Both the position numbers and the translations under genes were made by a program. Source: Subtercola boreus (GTDB taxonomy: Bacteria; Actinomycetota; Actinomycetes; Actinomycetales; Microbacteriaceae). From it: a DNA stretch of 64,000 nt. Where the stretch lies: positions 1 to 64,000 of the forward strand of contig NZ_NBXD01000019.1 of NCBI RefSeq assembly GCF_003399645.1, given 5' to 3'. The notes under the pieces are model-generated. The model was not told the DNA's origin. It saw only the letters and a program-made list of their open reading frames with translations, and ran no database searches. Positions 1 to 8,948 of the stretch are shown one piece after another (within the stretch, counting starts at the first letter, position 1; every line of letters begins with the position of its first letter).

Positions 1-2
1 TG

Positions 3-806
3 ACCTTGGTCACGGAGAAGACCGGGATGACGAAACTCACCGGCCTCCTCCCACCGACCGCCGCAGGTCATTTGCGGGCAGCCCTTGAGCCGTTCACGAG
101 CCCCCGCATCCCCACCTTCACCGACCCCACCGGCACCAGCACCGGCGCCGGCACCCACGACCTGACCGCCCCCGACGGCGACTCGGTCGACCCGCTACTC
201 CGCGACACCCGCACCAGGGGTCAGAAACTCGCCGACGGCCTCCTCCAACTCGTCACCACCGCGGCCGGCCTTCCGTCGATGCCGCGCCTGAACGGGGCAG
301 CCCCCACCGTGAACGTGCACGCCACCCTCGACGACGCCATCTCCGGTCGCGGTATCGGTTGGATCGACGGTCTCACCGAACCCGTCCCTGCAAGCACGAT
401 CGAAACACTCCTCTGCCACTCGGATGTCATCACCACACTCTTCGGTAGCCAGGGTCAGGTGTTGCAGCACGGCAAAACGAAGCGCCTGTTCACCGCCGCC
501 CAAAACCGGGCCCTCGCCGCCCGAGACGGCGGCTGCGTGTGGCCCTCCTGCGAAGCCCCACCGTCCTGGTGCGAATCACACCACGTCGAAGGTTGGCAAA
601 CGAAAACCTACCAACCCGGCAAAACAGACCTCGACAACGGTGCCCTACTCTGCCACTTCCACCACTCACATGTGCACAAAACGAGGTGGAAGCTGGTGAT
701 GCGAAACGGCACCCCACATCTGATACCCCCCGACTGGCTCGACTGGCGGCAAACCCCCAGACCCTGCCAACAAAACCGCGCCCGCCCACTCCCACAAACC
801 GGCTAA
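3..806 (+). CDS. DUF222 domain HNH endonuclease, C-terminal part (5' end outside window)
   Basis: The frame is open to the left edge, so this is the C-terminal part of a longer gene; the TTG at position 6 is probably not the real start. The last 100 residues carry a clear HNH nuclease fold: CVWPSC (CxxC), SHHVEGW and LCHFHH, which are the zinc and active-site positions of this group. The preceding region, with a VHATLDDAISGRGIGW-like stretch, resembles the end of DUF222. Such proteins occur in many copies in Microbacteriaceae and are often linked to mobile introns or defence, but their cellular role is not settled. The C-terminal 40 residues are Pro/Arg-rich and look disordered. Confidence 0.85.
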   Translation, partial: TLVTEKTGMTKLTGLLPPTAAGHLRAALEPFTSPRIPTFTDPTGTSTGAGTHDLTAPDGDSVDPLLRDTRTRGQKLADGLLQLVTTAAGLPSMPRLNGAAPTVNVHATLDDAISGRGIGWIDGLTEPVPASTIETLLCHSDVITTLFGSQGQVLQHGKTKRLFTAAQNRALAARDGGCVWPSCEAPPSWCESHHVEGWQTKTYQPGKTDLDNGALLCHFHHSHVHKTRWKLVMRNGTPHLIPPDWLDWRQTPRPCQQNRARPLPQTG

Positions 807-897
807 CCCGCAGCAGACTCAGTCATTCACGGCACAGCCGCCCACCCACCCCCGCGCACCAATCATCCTGACACCGAGCAGAAGTTGACCCTCAACC

Positions 898-925
898 GCG
901 CACCGCGCACCGCGCACCGCGCACC
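898..925. repeat. Heptamer tandem repeat (GCGCACC)x4
   Basis: Four consecutive copies of GCGCACC are read directly. It is a simple low-complexity array in non-coding DNA, likely produced by slippage. Confidence 0.7.
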
Positions 926-1111
926 CTGAACCATGCGGCCGCGCGCCCGCGCGCCCGGCGTCACTCTCGCACACCGGACATCCGTCAGTCACGCGCCGGA
1001 TTCTCGCAGTGCGCCTCCCGGCCATCCGATCCAGCCACCTCCTGGACGCCCCCAGCTTAGGCGTCCAGCCACTGCACCAACCATCCGCTCAACCCGCCCA
1101 TCCATCCCCGC

Positions 1112-1241
1112 CAAGCCCGCAGGGCGCGGCAGCCCCAGCCACCCGCCCACCACACCCATCCGTCGGCAAGCCCGCAGGGCGCGGCACCCCCAGGCATTCA
1201 AACACCCCACGCCTCCCCCGGCAAGCCCGGAGAGCGCAGCA
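1112..1241. repeat. Three 20-bp direct repeats at 55-bp spacing
   Basis: The 20-mer CAAGCCCGCAGGGCGCGGCA starts at 1112 and again, identically, at 1167. A third, diverged copy (four mismatches) starts at 1222. The spacing is 55 bp both times, but the sequences between copies are not alike. The core GCCCGCAGGGC is itself a GC-rich inverted repeat and could form a hairpin. Confidence 0.7.
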
Positions 1242-1453
1242 GTGCAACCGCACCCTTCCGCAGATAGCCCCATCGGCGGAGCGCGGCCACCGTGACCCAG
1301 ACGGGCCCACGACAAACCACGTGGTAGGTGATGCCACTCGATCAGCGACGCCATCGCATCAGCAACACTCTGCCAGCCCGCCCGAGCGGTAGACCGGAGT
1401 GCAAGCACACACGCACTTCTCTGGCAACCCGTGCCACTGTCGGCGGGGCGTTC

Positions 1454-1459
1454 TAGGCT
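1454..1459 (+). promoter_or_regulatory. -10 hexamer TAGGCT, leaderless layout
   Basis: TAGGCT lies exactly 6 nt before the ATG at 1466, with no Shine-Dalgarno between. The same arrangement occurs at many genes in this window and predicts transcription starting at or next to the start codon. Confidence 0.5.
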
Positions 1460-1465
1460 TGGCTC

Positions 1466-1672
1466 ATGAGCGACACCCACACCAACCCCGACGGCACTGA
1501 GGCCGAGATCACCGCGACCGACACCTCGACAGCCGAGACCACCTCCGACCAGCTCGAGCAGAAGGAAGACGAGCGCGAACAGGAACAGGTTGACACCTCC
1601 CTCGAGGGCGAGGGCCTGCTCCCCATCCCCGAGGCGACACCCACCGACGGCCAGGCGCCCGGCGCCTGACCC
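1466..1672 (+). CDS. Small acidic protein of unknown function
   Basis: This 67-68 codon ORF encodes a very acidic, Glu/Asp/Thr-rich protein with no Cys, Phe or Trp, likely disordered. I do not recognise the family. Support for it being real is its composition, unlike the Arg/Pro-rich shadow frames around it, and a TAGGCT hexamer exactly 6 nt upstream of its ATG. A GC-rich inverted repeat (GGCGCCC at 1689, GGGCGCC at 1709) follows the stop and may help end the transcript. It faces the CYTH-CHAD gene. Confidence 0.5.
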
Positions 1673-1688
1673 ACGACGCCTTAGCCGC

Positions 1689-1715
1689 GGCGCCCGGCAC
1701 CTAAACTGGGGCGCC
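1689..1715 (+). terminator. Possible hairpin after the small acidic ORF
   Basis: The 7-bp arms GGCGCCC (1689-1695) and GGGCGCC (1709-1715) are perfectly complementary with a 13-nt loop. There is no T tract, so intrinsic termination is only a suggestion. Confidence 0.3.
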
Positions 1716-1891
1716 TTACTCGTGGTGCCGGCGGCTGGGTCACGGCGGCGCTCCGAACCCAACCGGGCGCGCTCAATGCACGGGCCCCGGCGTAGGGCGC
1801 TGGCCACGGCGCGTGATCCTCACGGATCGACCCGACTCGCGAGGCCGTGCAGGCCCCGGCAGGGTCGCGCTCGGCCCGCGACGCGGCTGCT

Positions 1892-3442
1892 TTAGTTTCC
1901 TGGCACCCATTTCTTCGCGAGGGCGAACTGGCCGCGGGCGCGGGCGTACTCCTCGATCGCGAAATCCGAGCGCTGTTGCTCGAGGGCATGCAGCCGACCG
2001 AAACCGAAGGTGTTCTCTCCTTCGCCGGCGGCCGCGTCGGCGCTGCTGACCAGGAGTCTCTGCAGCAGAAGGCTGTCGCGGTATTCGCCGAGGGCATCCT
2101 GAACACGCTCTGAAGCAAGCGCGAGCCGGCGTGCCTTGTCGCCGAAGATCGCCGTATTGCCCGACGAGACGGCCTCGACGCCGAACCGAAGTCGGCGGGC
2201 GGCTTTGCGCACATCGTGCACGCGCTCGTTCCACTGTTCAGGGTTGGCCGCATCGTTCACCGCACCCATGTGTTTCGCGACCCGGGCGAAGTCGCGGGCG
2301 ATCGGCTTCGCGAGCACCTTGGCGGCCGACCCGCGCAATCTCTTGCCGAACGTGGCGTTCGCGCTGAAGTCTTCGAGGGCGTCGAGCAGGCGGAAGTACC
2401 GCGGGCCCGACATGATGCGGTTCAGGTACCGCAGCGACCGCTGGTATTCCGCTGCCTTGCCGGCGACCAGGCGCGTCAACACCGCCTCGTGCATGCGCTT
2501 GTTCGCCTGCGAACGCACGAGGTTACGGGCCCGGTCGTGCATCACCTGGGGGTCGCGTGTGTCGCCGAGCACCTTGCCGAGCGCCTTCAGTTCTGCTTCG
2601 AGATACGTGGCCTCGGGCGACATGAGCACCGCGCGATAGGTCTCGAGGATGCTTCGCAACCGCCGAACGGAGGAGCGCATGGTGTGCACCGCACCGTCTT
2701 CGTCCTGGCGTACGAGAGGATCGGCCTCTTTCAGGCGGGCCGTCTGCCGGGCGATCGCGGCCCGCAGAACCTCGCCCGCAGAACTCTTGGAACCCAGCAC
2801 CCAGCGCGGCTCCTGCTCACCGAGCTTCTCGCGTCCTAGCGCGTGGGCGAGCTTGGAGATACTGGCACTGGGCGTGGCACCGGCGGCCTGCAGCCTGTTC
2901 TCTATCGCGTCGAGGAGCGCCTGCCGCTTCTTCGGCGAACCGGGGGCGTCGTCGGTGAGTTCGACCTCCCACTCCCGCCAGACCCTCAGCTGCGCGGTGG
3001 CCACGTCACCGGCCGACACGAGGTCGTCGGCGATCTCCGCAAGGACGACGTCGTTCTCGTCGTAGAGACAGATGGTGGTGCGGGTGGTCGTCAGGCGCGC
3101 CACCGGGGCGAGCGGATGATCGCGCACATGCACCAGCACGAGGTCGAGCACAGCGGCGGGAACCGGCGATTCATCGCCGAGCGGCCAGTGCAGCTCGAGC
3201 CGACCCTCGTCTCCCGGCAGTTTGATGTGCCAGCCCTCATCGGCGCCGCCCCCGCGCCGGCGAAGAACGATGCGCTCGGAGGCGAGACGGAAGTCAGCGG
3301 TGTCGTAGTACACGGCGTGCAGCGTCGCGGTGTCGGGCTCGGAGACCCGCGCGATCGACCCGACCCCGGTCAGATCGGGAACGACGGTCGTGTCGTCGAC
3401 GTCGTACTTGCGCTCGATCTCGATGTGCACCTGGTGGTTCAT
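1892..3442 (-). CDS. CYTH and CHAD domain-containing protein
   Basis: The N-terminal ~200 residues are a CYTH domain: the triphosphate-binding ExExK signature is EIERK at residues 8-12, followed by basic strands (RIVLRRRGG, WHIKLPG). The rest is a CHAD domain, an all-helical His/Arg-rich module (RSSVRRLRSILETYR, RKAARRLRFGVEAV) known to bind polyphosphate. CYTH enzymes of this type hydrolyse inorganic triphosphate, so a role in triphosphate/polyphosphate metabolism is likely. At 516 aa the protein has the usual length of the fusion. It is divergent from the S9A peptidase. A TAGGAT hexamer at 3463-3468 on its strand and an AAGG-like ribosome site precede the start. Confidence 0.9.
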   Translation of the reverse strand: MNHQVHIEIERKYDVDDTTVVPDLTGVGSIARVSEPDTATLHAVYYDTADFRLASERIVLRRRGGGADEGWHIKLPGDEGRLELHWPLGDESPVPAAVLDLVLVHVRDHPLAPVARLTTTRTTICLYDENDVVLAEIADDLVSAGDVATAQLRVWREWEVELTDDAPGSPKKRQALLDAIENRLQAAGATPSASISKLAHALGREKLGEQEPRWVLGSKSSAGEVLRAAIARQTARLKEADPLVRQDEDGAVHTMRSSVRRLRSILETYRAVLMSPEATYLEAELKALGKVLGDTRDPQVMHDRARNLVRSQANKRMHEAVLTRLVAGKAAEYQRSLRYLNRIMSGPRYFRLLDALEDFSANATFGKRLRGSAAKVLAKPIARDFARVAKHMGAVNDAANPEQWNERVHDVRKAARRLRFGVEAVSSGNTAIFGDKARRLALASERVQDALGEYRDSLLLQRLLVSSADAAAGEGENTFGFGRLHALEQQRSDFAIEEYARARGQFALAKKWVPGN

Positions 3443-3462
3443 GCCCCTGCCTTCAACTCCGG

Positions 3463-3468
3463 ATCCTA
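3463..3468 (-). promoter_or_regulatory. Candidate -10 (TAGGAT) for the CYTH-CHAD gene
   Basis: TAGGAT on the minus strand, about 20 nt before the start codon, in the short divergent interval. No good -35 is visible. Confidence 0.35.
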
Positions 3469-3510
3469 CGGTAGTCCACCGGGGCCGGGACGGATGTCTG
3501 GCGCCTCAAC

Positions 3511-3516
3511 TACGGT
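3511..3516 (+). promoter_or_regulatory. -10 hexamer TACGGT, leaderless layout
   Basis: TACGGT ends 6 nt before the ATG of the S9A peptidase gene, with no Shine-Dalgarno in between. Confidence 0.45.
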
Positions 3517-3522
3517 TGAGCC

Positions 3523-5697
3523 ATGGCCAACCCCGAATCGCTGCAGCCCCCTCGAGCCGCGAAGATCCCCATCCGTCGCACCCATCACGGCGACACGGTG
3601 ACTGACGACTACGAATGGCTCCGCGACAAAGACGATGCCCGTGTCATCGCTCACCTGACGGCCGAGAATGCCTTCGCCGAGCAGCAGACGGCCCATCTCG
3701 AGCCGTTGCGCGCGGCCCTCTTCGACGAGATCAAAGCCCGAACGCGCGAGACCGACCTCTCGGTACCGGTTCGCGACGGAGCGTGGTGGTACTACACGCG
3801 CACCATCGAGGGCAAGCAGTACGGCGTGCACGCCCGGGCACCCATCGACTCGCCTGACGATTGGATGCCGCCCACCCTGGAACCCGGGCGACCCGTGCCC
3901 GGTGAGGTGGTCGTGCTCGACGACAACATCGAGGCCGAAGGACGGGACTTCTACTCCCTGGGCAGCTTTGACACCAGTGCCGACGGGGGCCTGCTCGCCT
4001 ATGCGGTCGACACCGTCGGCGATGAGCGCTACACGCTCCGCATCCGCGACCTGGCGACCGGTACCGACCTCCCCGATGTGGTCGAGAACACCGCCGCCGG
4101 TGCAACGTTCTCGCCCGATGGCCGCTTCGTCTTCTATCCGACGGTCGACGATGCCTGGCGCCCCGACACCATCTGGCGACACGAGGTCGGCAGCGCGGGC
4201 GAAGACACGCTCGTCTTCACCGAACCCGACGAGCGGTACTGGGTCGGTGTCGGAATCACCCGCAGTCGGGCCTACCTTCAGATCGATGTCGGTTCGAGCG
4301 TCACCAGCGAGACGCACCTTCTCGCTGCGGCGACGCCCGAGGGCGCGTTCACGGTGGTCTGGCCGCGCCTTGAGGGCGTCGAGTACTCCGTCGAACACGC
4401 TGTCGTCGACGGCACCGACAAGCTTCTGCTCACCCACAACGCGAACGGTGACAACTTCGAGCTGCTCGAGGTGGCCCCGGATGCTCCGCTCGACGAGTCG
4501 CGTTGGCACGCCGTGTTGGCGCACGACCCCGAGGTGCGGCTGGAGAGCGTCGACGCGTTCCAGACCCACCTGAGCGTGGAATACCGGCGCGACGCGCTCA
4601 GCAGGGTCGCGGTCATCCGACTGGCCGGGGCAGATGGTGATGGCAGCGGCTACGGCCCGCTCGAAGAGCTCCCCTTCGATGAGCTGCTCTCCGTCACCGG
4701 CACCGGCAGCAACCCGGAATGGACGCAGCCCACCCTCCGCGTGGGCTTCACCTCCTTCGTGACGCCGTCGACCGTGTACGACTACGACATCGGCACCGGC
4801 GAGCTGCGGCAGCTGAAGCAGCAACCGGTGCTCGGCGGATACGACAGCTCCGCCTACACCCAGCGGCGAGCGTGGGCCGACGCGGGCGACGGTGACATCG
4901 ACAACGGCAGTGACACCGAGGGCACAACTGCAGGAACGAGCATCCCGCTCTCTCTCGTCTACCGCACCGACCTCGTCACCCCCGGTACCCCCGCCCCGCT
5001 GGTGCTCTACGGCTACGGTTCGTACGAGGCCAGTATCGACCCCTCGTTCTCGGTCGCGCGGCTGTCGCTGCTCGACCGCGGCGTGGTCTTCGCAATCGCC
5101 CACGTTCGCGGCGGCGGCGAGCGCGGCCGCTGGTGGTACGAGCAGGGCAAGAAGCTCTCCAAACGCAACACCTTCACCGATTTCGCGGCCGCCGCGCGCC
5201 ACCTGATCGAGGCCGGCGACACCAGCCCCGACCAGCTCGTCGCGCAGGGCGGCAGTGCCGGCGGGCTGCTGATGGGCGCGGTGGCGAACGACGCACCCGA
5301 ACTGTTCGCGGGCATCCTCGCGCAGGTGCCGTTCGTCGACGCGCTGACGTCGATCCTCGACCCGTCACTGCCGCTCACCGTCATCGAGTGGGATGAGTGG
5401 GGCGATCCGCTGCACGATGCGGAGGTGTACGCCTACATGAAGTCGTACTCCCCCTACGAGAACATTCGTGAGGGCATCCGGTACCCGAAGATCCTCGCGG
5501 TGACCAGCCTGAACGACACGCGGGTGCTGTACGTCGAGCCCGCGAAGTGGGTGGCGCGCCTGCGGGAGGCGGGCGCCGACCCGCTGATCAAGATCGAGCT
5601 CACCGCGGGCCACGGCGGGGTGAGCGGTCGCTACGAGCGCTGGAAGGAGACGGCCTACGAGTACGCCTGGATGCTCGACGTGCTGGGCCTGGCCTGA
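3523..5697 (+). CDS. ptrB: S9A family oligopeptidase (oligopeptidase B type)
   Basis: This is a prolyl-oligopeptidase family serine peptidase of 724 aa, the usual size. An N-terminal beta-propeller (residues about 70-420) is followed by an alpha/beta hydrolase domain. The triad is visible: Ser578 in GGSAGG, Asp665 in SLNDTRV and His697 in GHGGVSGR. The opening RIPHxD-like helix region and the 'VLYGYGSYE' and 'HVRGGGERGRWWYEQGK' stretches are typical of oligopeptidase B, which cuts short peptides after basic residues in the cytoplasm. No signal peptide is seen. It probably forms a single-gene unit with a leaderless-type promoter. Confidence 0.9.
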   Translation: MANPESLQPPRAAKIPIRRTHHGDTVTDDYEWLRDKDDARVIAHLTAENAFAEQQTAHLEPLRAALFDEIKARTRETDLSVPVRDGAWWYYTRTIEGKQYGVHARAPIDSPDDWMPPTLEPGRPVPGEVVVLDDNIEAEGRDFYSLGSFDTSADGGLLAYAVDTVGDERYTLRIRDLATGTDLPDVVENTAAGATFSPDGRFVFYPTVDDAWRPDTIWRHEVGSAGEDTLVFTEPDERYWVGVGITRSRAYLQIDVGSSVTSETHLLAAATPEGAFTVVWPRLEGVEYSVEHAVVDGTDKLLLTHNANGDNFELLEVAPDAPLDESRWHAVLAHDPEVRLESVDAFQTHLSVEYRRDALSRVAVIRLAGADGDGSGYGPLEELPFDELLSVTGTGSNPEWTQPTLRVGFTSFVTPSTVYDYDIGTGELRQLKQQPVLGGYDSSAYTQRRAWADAGDGDIDNGSDTEGTTAGTSIPLSLVYRTDLVTPGTPAPLVLYGYGSYEASIDPSFSVARLSLLDRGVVFAIAHVRGGGERGRWWYEQGKKLSKRNTFTDFAAAARHLIEAGDTSPDQLVAQGGSAGGLLMGAVANDAPELFAGILAQVPFVDALTSILDPSLPLTVIEWDEWGDPLHDAEVYAYMKSYSPYENIREGIRYPKILAVTSLNDTRVLYVEPAKWVARLREAGADPLIKIELTAGHGGVSGRYERWKETAYEYAWMLDVLGLA

Positions 5698-5774
5698 TTG
5701 TCAACTGACCCTCGCCTCCCGCCTCGCTGTGTAGGGTGAAGACAGACCACCGCGAGCGACAATGAAGGCGAACG

Positions 5775-7268
5775 ATGACTGATTCTGTGCTCAATGAAAC
5801 CTCACCCTTCGACTCCGAACCGTTCGACAACGCTCTGCTGGGTTCCCTGGCCGAATGGATGCCGAGGCAGCGCTGGTTCGGCGGAAAGGCTTCCCGCCCG
5901 AAGCTCCGCCTGATCGGCAGCTTCGATCTGCCGCACGGTGACGCCGAGGTGCGGGTCACGACATTCCTCGTGCTCGACGAGGGCGGGCAGCAGTCGCGGC
6001 TCTACCAGGTGCCGCTCACCGTGCGGGGCGACCGGGTGCCCGAGTACGAGAATTCGCTCATCGTGGCGCTGAGCGCGCAGCCGGGGTCTGACAGGGCCGA
6101 CTCCGACACTCCCACGAACGCCGTCACCACCGGCGAGGGTGCCCACACCCAGTTCGTCTACGACGGCACGCACGACCTCGCCTACTCCGGTGCCCTGCTC
6201 GACCTGATCACCAGGGACCAGGCCAGCGATGGCACCGGTGGGGCCACGGCGACGGGGCGGGCACAGCTCTCCGGGCATCCACTGACCGTTGTGTCGGCGA
6301 AGGTGCTGAGCGGCGAACAGTCGAACTCGTCCATCATCATGGAGGTCGAATCGCCCGAGGGCGAAACCCACACTCCCGTCATCACCAAGGTCTTCCGGGT
6401 GCTGCACCACGGCAACAACCCCGATGTCGTGCTGCAGTCGGCGCTGGCGAAGGCCGGCTCCACCCGGGTCCCCGCCTCGATCGGCAGCGTCGTCGGCCAG
6501 TGGCACGATTCACGGATGCCCGACGGTCGCACCTCGGGCCACCTCGCCTTCGCGCAGGAGTTCCTGCCCGGCGTACAGGACGCCTGGCGCGTGGCACTCG
6601 ACGCCGTGGAAGCGGGTCGTTCGTTCGTCGTCGAGGCGACGGCGCTCGGTGAGGCGACCGCCGAGGTGCACGAGACCCTCGCCGAGGTGCTGCCCACGAT
6701 CGAGCCCGCGGGCGACGTGGTGGCCGCCGTCATGACGAGCATGCGCCGCCGCCACGGTGGTGCGGTGCGTGAGGTCCCGTCGCTCGCCGAACACAACGAC
6801 GCGATCGAGCGCGTGTTCGAGGCGGCGGAGGCGAGCCCGTGGCCGAACCTGCAGCGCATCCACGGCGACTACCACCTGGGCCAGGTGCTCTCGACGCCCG
6901 CCGGCGGCTGGGTGCTGGTCGACTTCGAGGGCGAACCTCTGCGGCCGATGGTCGAGCGCAGCCAGCCCGACCTCGCGCTCCGCGACATCGCGGGCATGCT
7001 GCGCTCCTTCGACTACGTGGCCGGCTCCTACGCACAGACCCACCCCGGTGAATCTGCGACAGAGTGGGCACTGGATGCCCGGGCCGCCTTCCTCGACGGC
7101 TACATCGCCCGATCGGGGATCGACCTGCGTGCGAACCGGGCCCTGCTGGATGCGTTCGAGATCGACAAGGCCCTCTACGAGGCGATCTACGAGGTGCGCA
7201 ACCGCCCCAGCTGGGTCTCGATCCCGACGGCCGCCGTCGCCCGCCTCGCGAACCGCCCCCGGCGCTAG
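5775..7268 (+). CDS. mak: Maltokinase
   Basis: The 497-aa protein matches maltokinase (Pep2/Mak), which phosphorylates maltose to maltose-1-phosphate with ATP; GlgE uses the product to extend alpha-glucans. The N-terminal cap domain begins with PRQRWFGGK, a signature of this family. The kinase-like C-lobe carries the catalytic loop HGDYHLGQVL and the metal-binding DFEGEPLRP, followed by SQPDLALRDIAGMLRSFDY. The start has an AAGG ribosome site 6 nt upstream (5765-5768). Its usual partner, trehalose synthase, is not next to it, so the gene stands alone here, convergent with the FAD oxidoreductase gene. Confidence 0.92.
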   Translation: MTDSVLNETSPFDSEPFDNALLGSLAEWMPRQRWFGGKASRPKLRLIGSFDLPHGDAEVRVTTFLVLDEGGQQSRLYQVPLTVRGDRVPEYENSLIVALSAQPGSDRADSDTPTNAVTTGEGAHTQFVYDGTHDLAYSGALLDLITRDQASDGTGGATATGRAQLSGHPLTVVSAKVLSGEQSNSSIIMEVESPEGETHTPVITKVFRVLHHGNNPDVVLQSALAKAGSTRVPASIGSVVGQWHDSRMPDGRTSGHLAFAQEFLPGVQDAWRVALDAVEAGRSFVVEATALGEATAEVHETLAEVLPTIEPAGDVVAAVMTSMRRRHGGAVREVPSLAEHNDAIERVFEAAEASPWPNLQRIHGDYHLGQVLSTPAGGWVLVDFEGEPLRPMVERSQPDLALRDIAGMLRSFDYVAGSYAQTHPGESATEWALDARAAFLDGYIARSGIDLRANRALLDAFEIDKALYEAIYEVRNRPSWVSIPTAAVARLANRPRR

Positions 7269-7309
7269 CGCACTACCCCCACACCAGCCCCACCCGCCTC
7301 GCGGGCCGG

Positions 7310-7370
7310 ACGGACACGAATACCGCCATCCCCGCCGCATAGCGCGCACGAGTGCAGGATTCGTGTCCGT
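7310..7370. repeat. 12-bp perfect inverted repeat between convergent genes
   Basis: ACGGACACGAAT (7310-7321) and ATTCGTGTCCGT (7359-7370) are exact reverse complements, separated by 37 nt. The element sits in the 129-bp gap between the two converging stop codons, so it could act as a bidirectional transcription end or be a small dispersed repeat. Confidence 0.6.
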
Positions 7371-7397
7371 TGCCTTCGGGGGTCGGGGCGGCGCGAT

Positions 7398-8924
7398 TCA
7401 GGTTCGGAGGTCGTGGGTGGTGGGGCCCTCGAGGAGGGTGCCGTCTGGGGCGAAGCGGGAGCCGTGCAGAGGGCAGTCCCACGAGGTCTCGGCGGTGTTC
7501 CACGTGAGTACGCCGCCGAGGTGCGGACAGACCGCCGAGACCTGGCAGGTGCGTCCGTCGACCGTTGAGGTTCCGGTGGGCCGGAGGCCGGAGCGGGCGA
7601 TGAAACCCTGGCCCTCGTCGGGCAGCGGCAGATCATCCGTCGCCGGCCCGGTGAGCACACCCGCCCACCCCTTCAACGCCCACCAACCGGTGGCCGCGTT
7701 CGCGCCGAGGCCCGAGGCGATGGCGGCGGGCAGCGTCACCCGGTGGTGCAGCACCTTCGCCCAGGGCGGAGTGTCGCCGGTGATGTCGCCGAACAGCGTC
7801 AGCGCAGCCTGGACCGCGTTCGTCATGCCCCACTTGTCATAGCCGCTGGCGAAGTAGATGCGGCCCCGACCACGCGGCAGGTAGCCGACGAAGGGCACAC
7901 GGTGCGGCGTCTCGTAGTCCTGCGCGCTCCACGAGTGGGTGGGTTTGGCGCCCGGGAAGTGGTCGGCCGTCCACTCGTGCAGGTCGTCCACGAGGCGCTG
8001 GGTGTCGTGCTCGCGGCCGACCGGATGCCCGTTGCCGCCCACGATCAACGTGTCGGCTGCCAGACCGGCGGCCCCGGCATCCGCCGTCACACCGTCCTTT
8101 GCCGGAACCGTACGCACCGACCGGGTCGGCGCATCCACCGACAGGTACATTCCCTGCGGCAGGAGCGTCGCATCCGCCGGCAGGGAGTACGACGCCGCGT
8201 ACGACCGCTTCGCGCTGAGCTTGGCGAAGTACAGACCACGGTTGAGCATCGGGGTGCCGGTGGTCAACAGCACATGGTCGCCGAAGACCTCGCCGCGCGA
8301 GGTGCGCACCCGGGCCGGCTTCTCGGCCTTCACACCGATCACCCGTGTGCCCTGGATGATGACACCGCCGAGCTCGCGGAGATCCGCCGCCAGCGCGCCC
8401 AGAATGTCGAGCGGGTCGAACTGCGCCTGGTCGGGCAGCACGACCGCCCCGAATGTCTCGAACGGCAGGTCTGTCGTGTCGGTGAGCCGCACAGGGAGCC
8501 CCGCCGACGCGGCGATGCGGTACTCCCGTTCGACGGTCGCGACACCCTCAGAAGTACCGGCGTAGCTCACCGCGTCACGGCGCTGAACCGCTATTCCCCG
8601 GGAGTCGGCGTAGTCGAGCAGCCACCGTTGGCCCGCGAGGTTGCCGTCGACGTAGGCCTGTACGACCGACTGGTAGGTGTGCGCCTTGATCTTCTGCAAC
8701 TGGCTGCTCTGCAGCAGCGAGAGCTTGGCGGTGCTTTTCCCGGTGGCGAGGGCCCCGATGGAGCGCGACTCGAGCACGGCGACCCTCCTGCCCGCCCGGG
8801 CGAAGAGCAGCGCAATCGTGAGCCCGGTGAGACCCGCCCCCACCACGACCTCGTCGTAGCGGGCATCCGGTTCGAACGGATCGGTCGTGATCTCGGGTGT
8901 CGACGCCAGCCAGAGGGATGTCAT
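7398..8924 (-). CDS. FAD-dependent oxidoreductase with C-terminal Rieske domain
   Basis: The N-terminus has a dinucleotide-binding fold (VVVGAGLTGLTIALL, then VAVLESR), and the body is a DAO/glycine-oxidase type flavoprotein (LLTTGTPML, IYFASGYDKWGMTNAVQAALTLFGDI). The last ~70 residues hold a Rieske [2Fe-2S] site: CPH at one end and CPLH about 18 residues on, followed by GSRFAPDG. This DAO-Rieske fusion is widespread in soil bacteria; the substrate is unknown. The protein has 508 aa, the usual size. The ATG start has a TAGCCT hexamer exactly 6 nt upstream. The corA stop lies only 24 bp from this start, so transcription from corA may also enter this gene. Confidence 0.9.
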   Translation of the reverse strand: MTSLWLASTPEITTDPFEPDARYDEVVVGAGLTGLTIALLFARAGRRVAVLESRSIGALATGKSTAKLSLLQSSQLQKIKAHTYQSVVQAYVDGNLAGQRWLLDYADSRGIAVQRRDAVSYAGTSEGVATVEREYRIAASAGLPVRLTDTTDLPFETFGAVVLPDQAQFDPLDILGALAADLRELGGVIIQGTRVIGVKAEKPARVRTSRGEVFGDHVLLTTGTPMLNRGLYFAKLSAKRSYAASYSLPADATLLPQGMYLSVDAPTRSVRTVPAKDGVTADAGAAGLAADTLIVGGNGHPVGREHDTQRLVDDLHEWTADHFPGAKPTHSWSAQDYETPHRVPFVGYLPRGRGRIYFASGYDKWGMTNAVQAALTLFGDITGDTPPWAKVLHHRVTLPAAIASGLGANAATGWWALKGWAGVLTGPATDDLPLPDEGQGFIARSGLRPTGTSTVDGRTCQVSAVCPHLGGVLTWNTAETSWDCPLHGSRFAPDGTLLEGPTTHDLRT

Positions 8925-8930
8925 CGCCTC

Positions 8931-8936
8931 AGGCTA
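8931..8936 (-). promoter_or_regulatory. -10 hexamer TAGCCT, leaderless layout
   Basis: TAGCCT on the minus strand ends 6 nt before the ATG at 8924; no Shine-Dalgarno is present in the gap. Confidence 0.5.
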
Positions 8937-8948
8937 CGCCCGAAGGTC

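Larger units (their letters stand above)
807..1465. other. Non-coding interval with short repeats
   Basis: I see no convincing gene here. Long open frames on both strands have no recognisable domain and strongly skewed Arg/Pro/Gly composition, as expected from GC-rich non-coding DNA. The interval holds a heptamer array near 898 and three copies of a 20-bp element spaced 55 bp apart (separate entries), and ends with a promoter-like hexamer for the next ORF. Confidence 0.55.

Noticed and set aside
989-1807. 272-aa minus-strand open frame over the repeat region
   Set aside because: It is Arg/Gly-rich, has no domain and overlaps the better supported small ORF at 1466; it is what GC-rich non-coding DNA yields.
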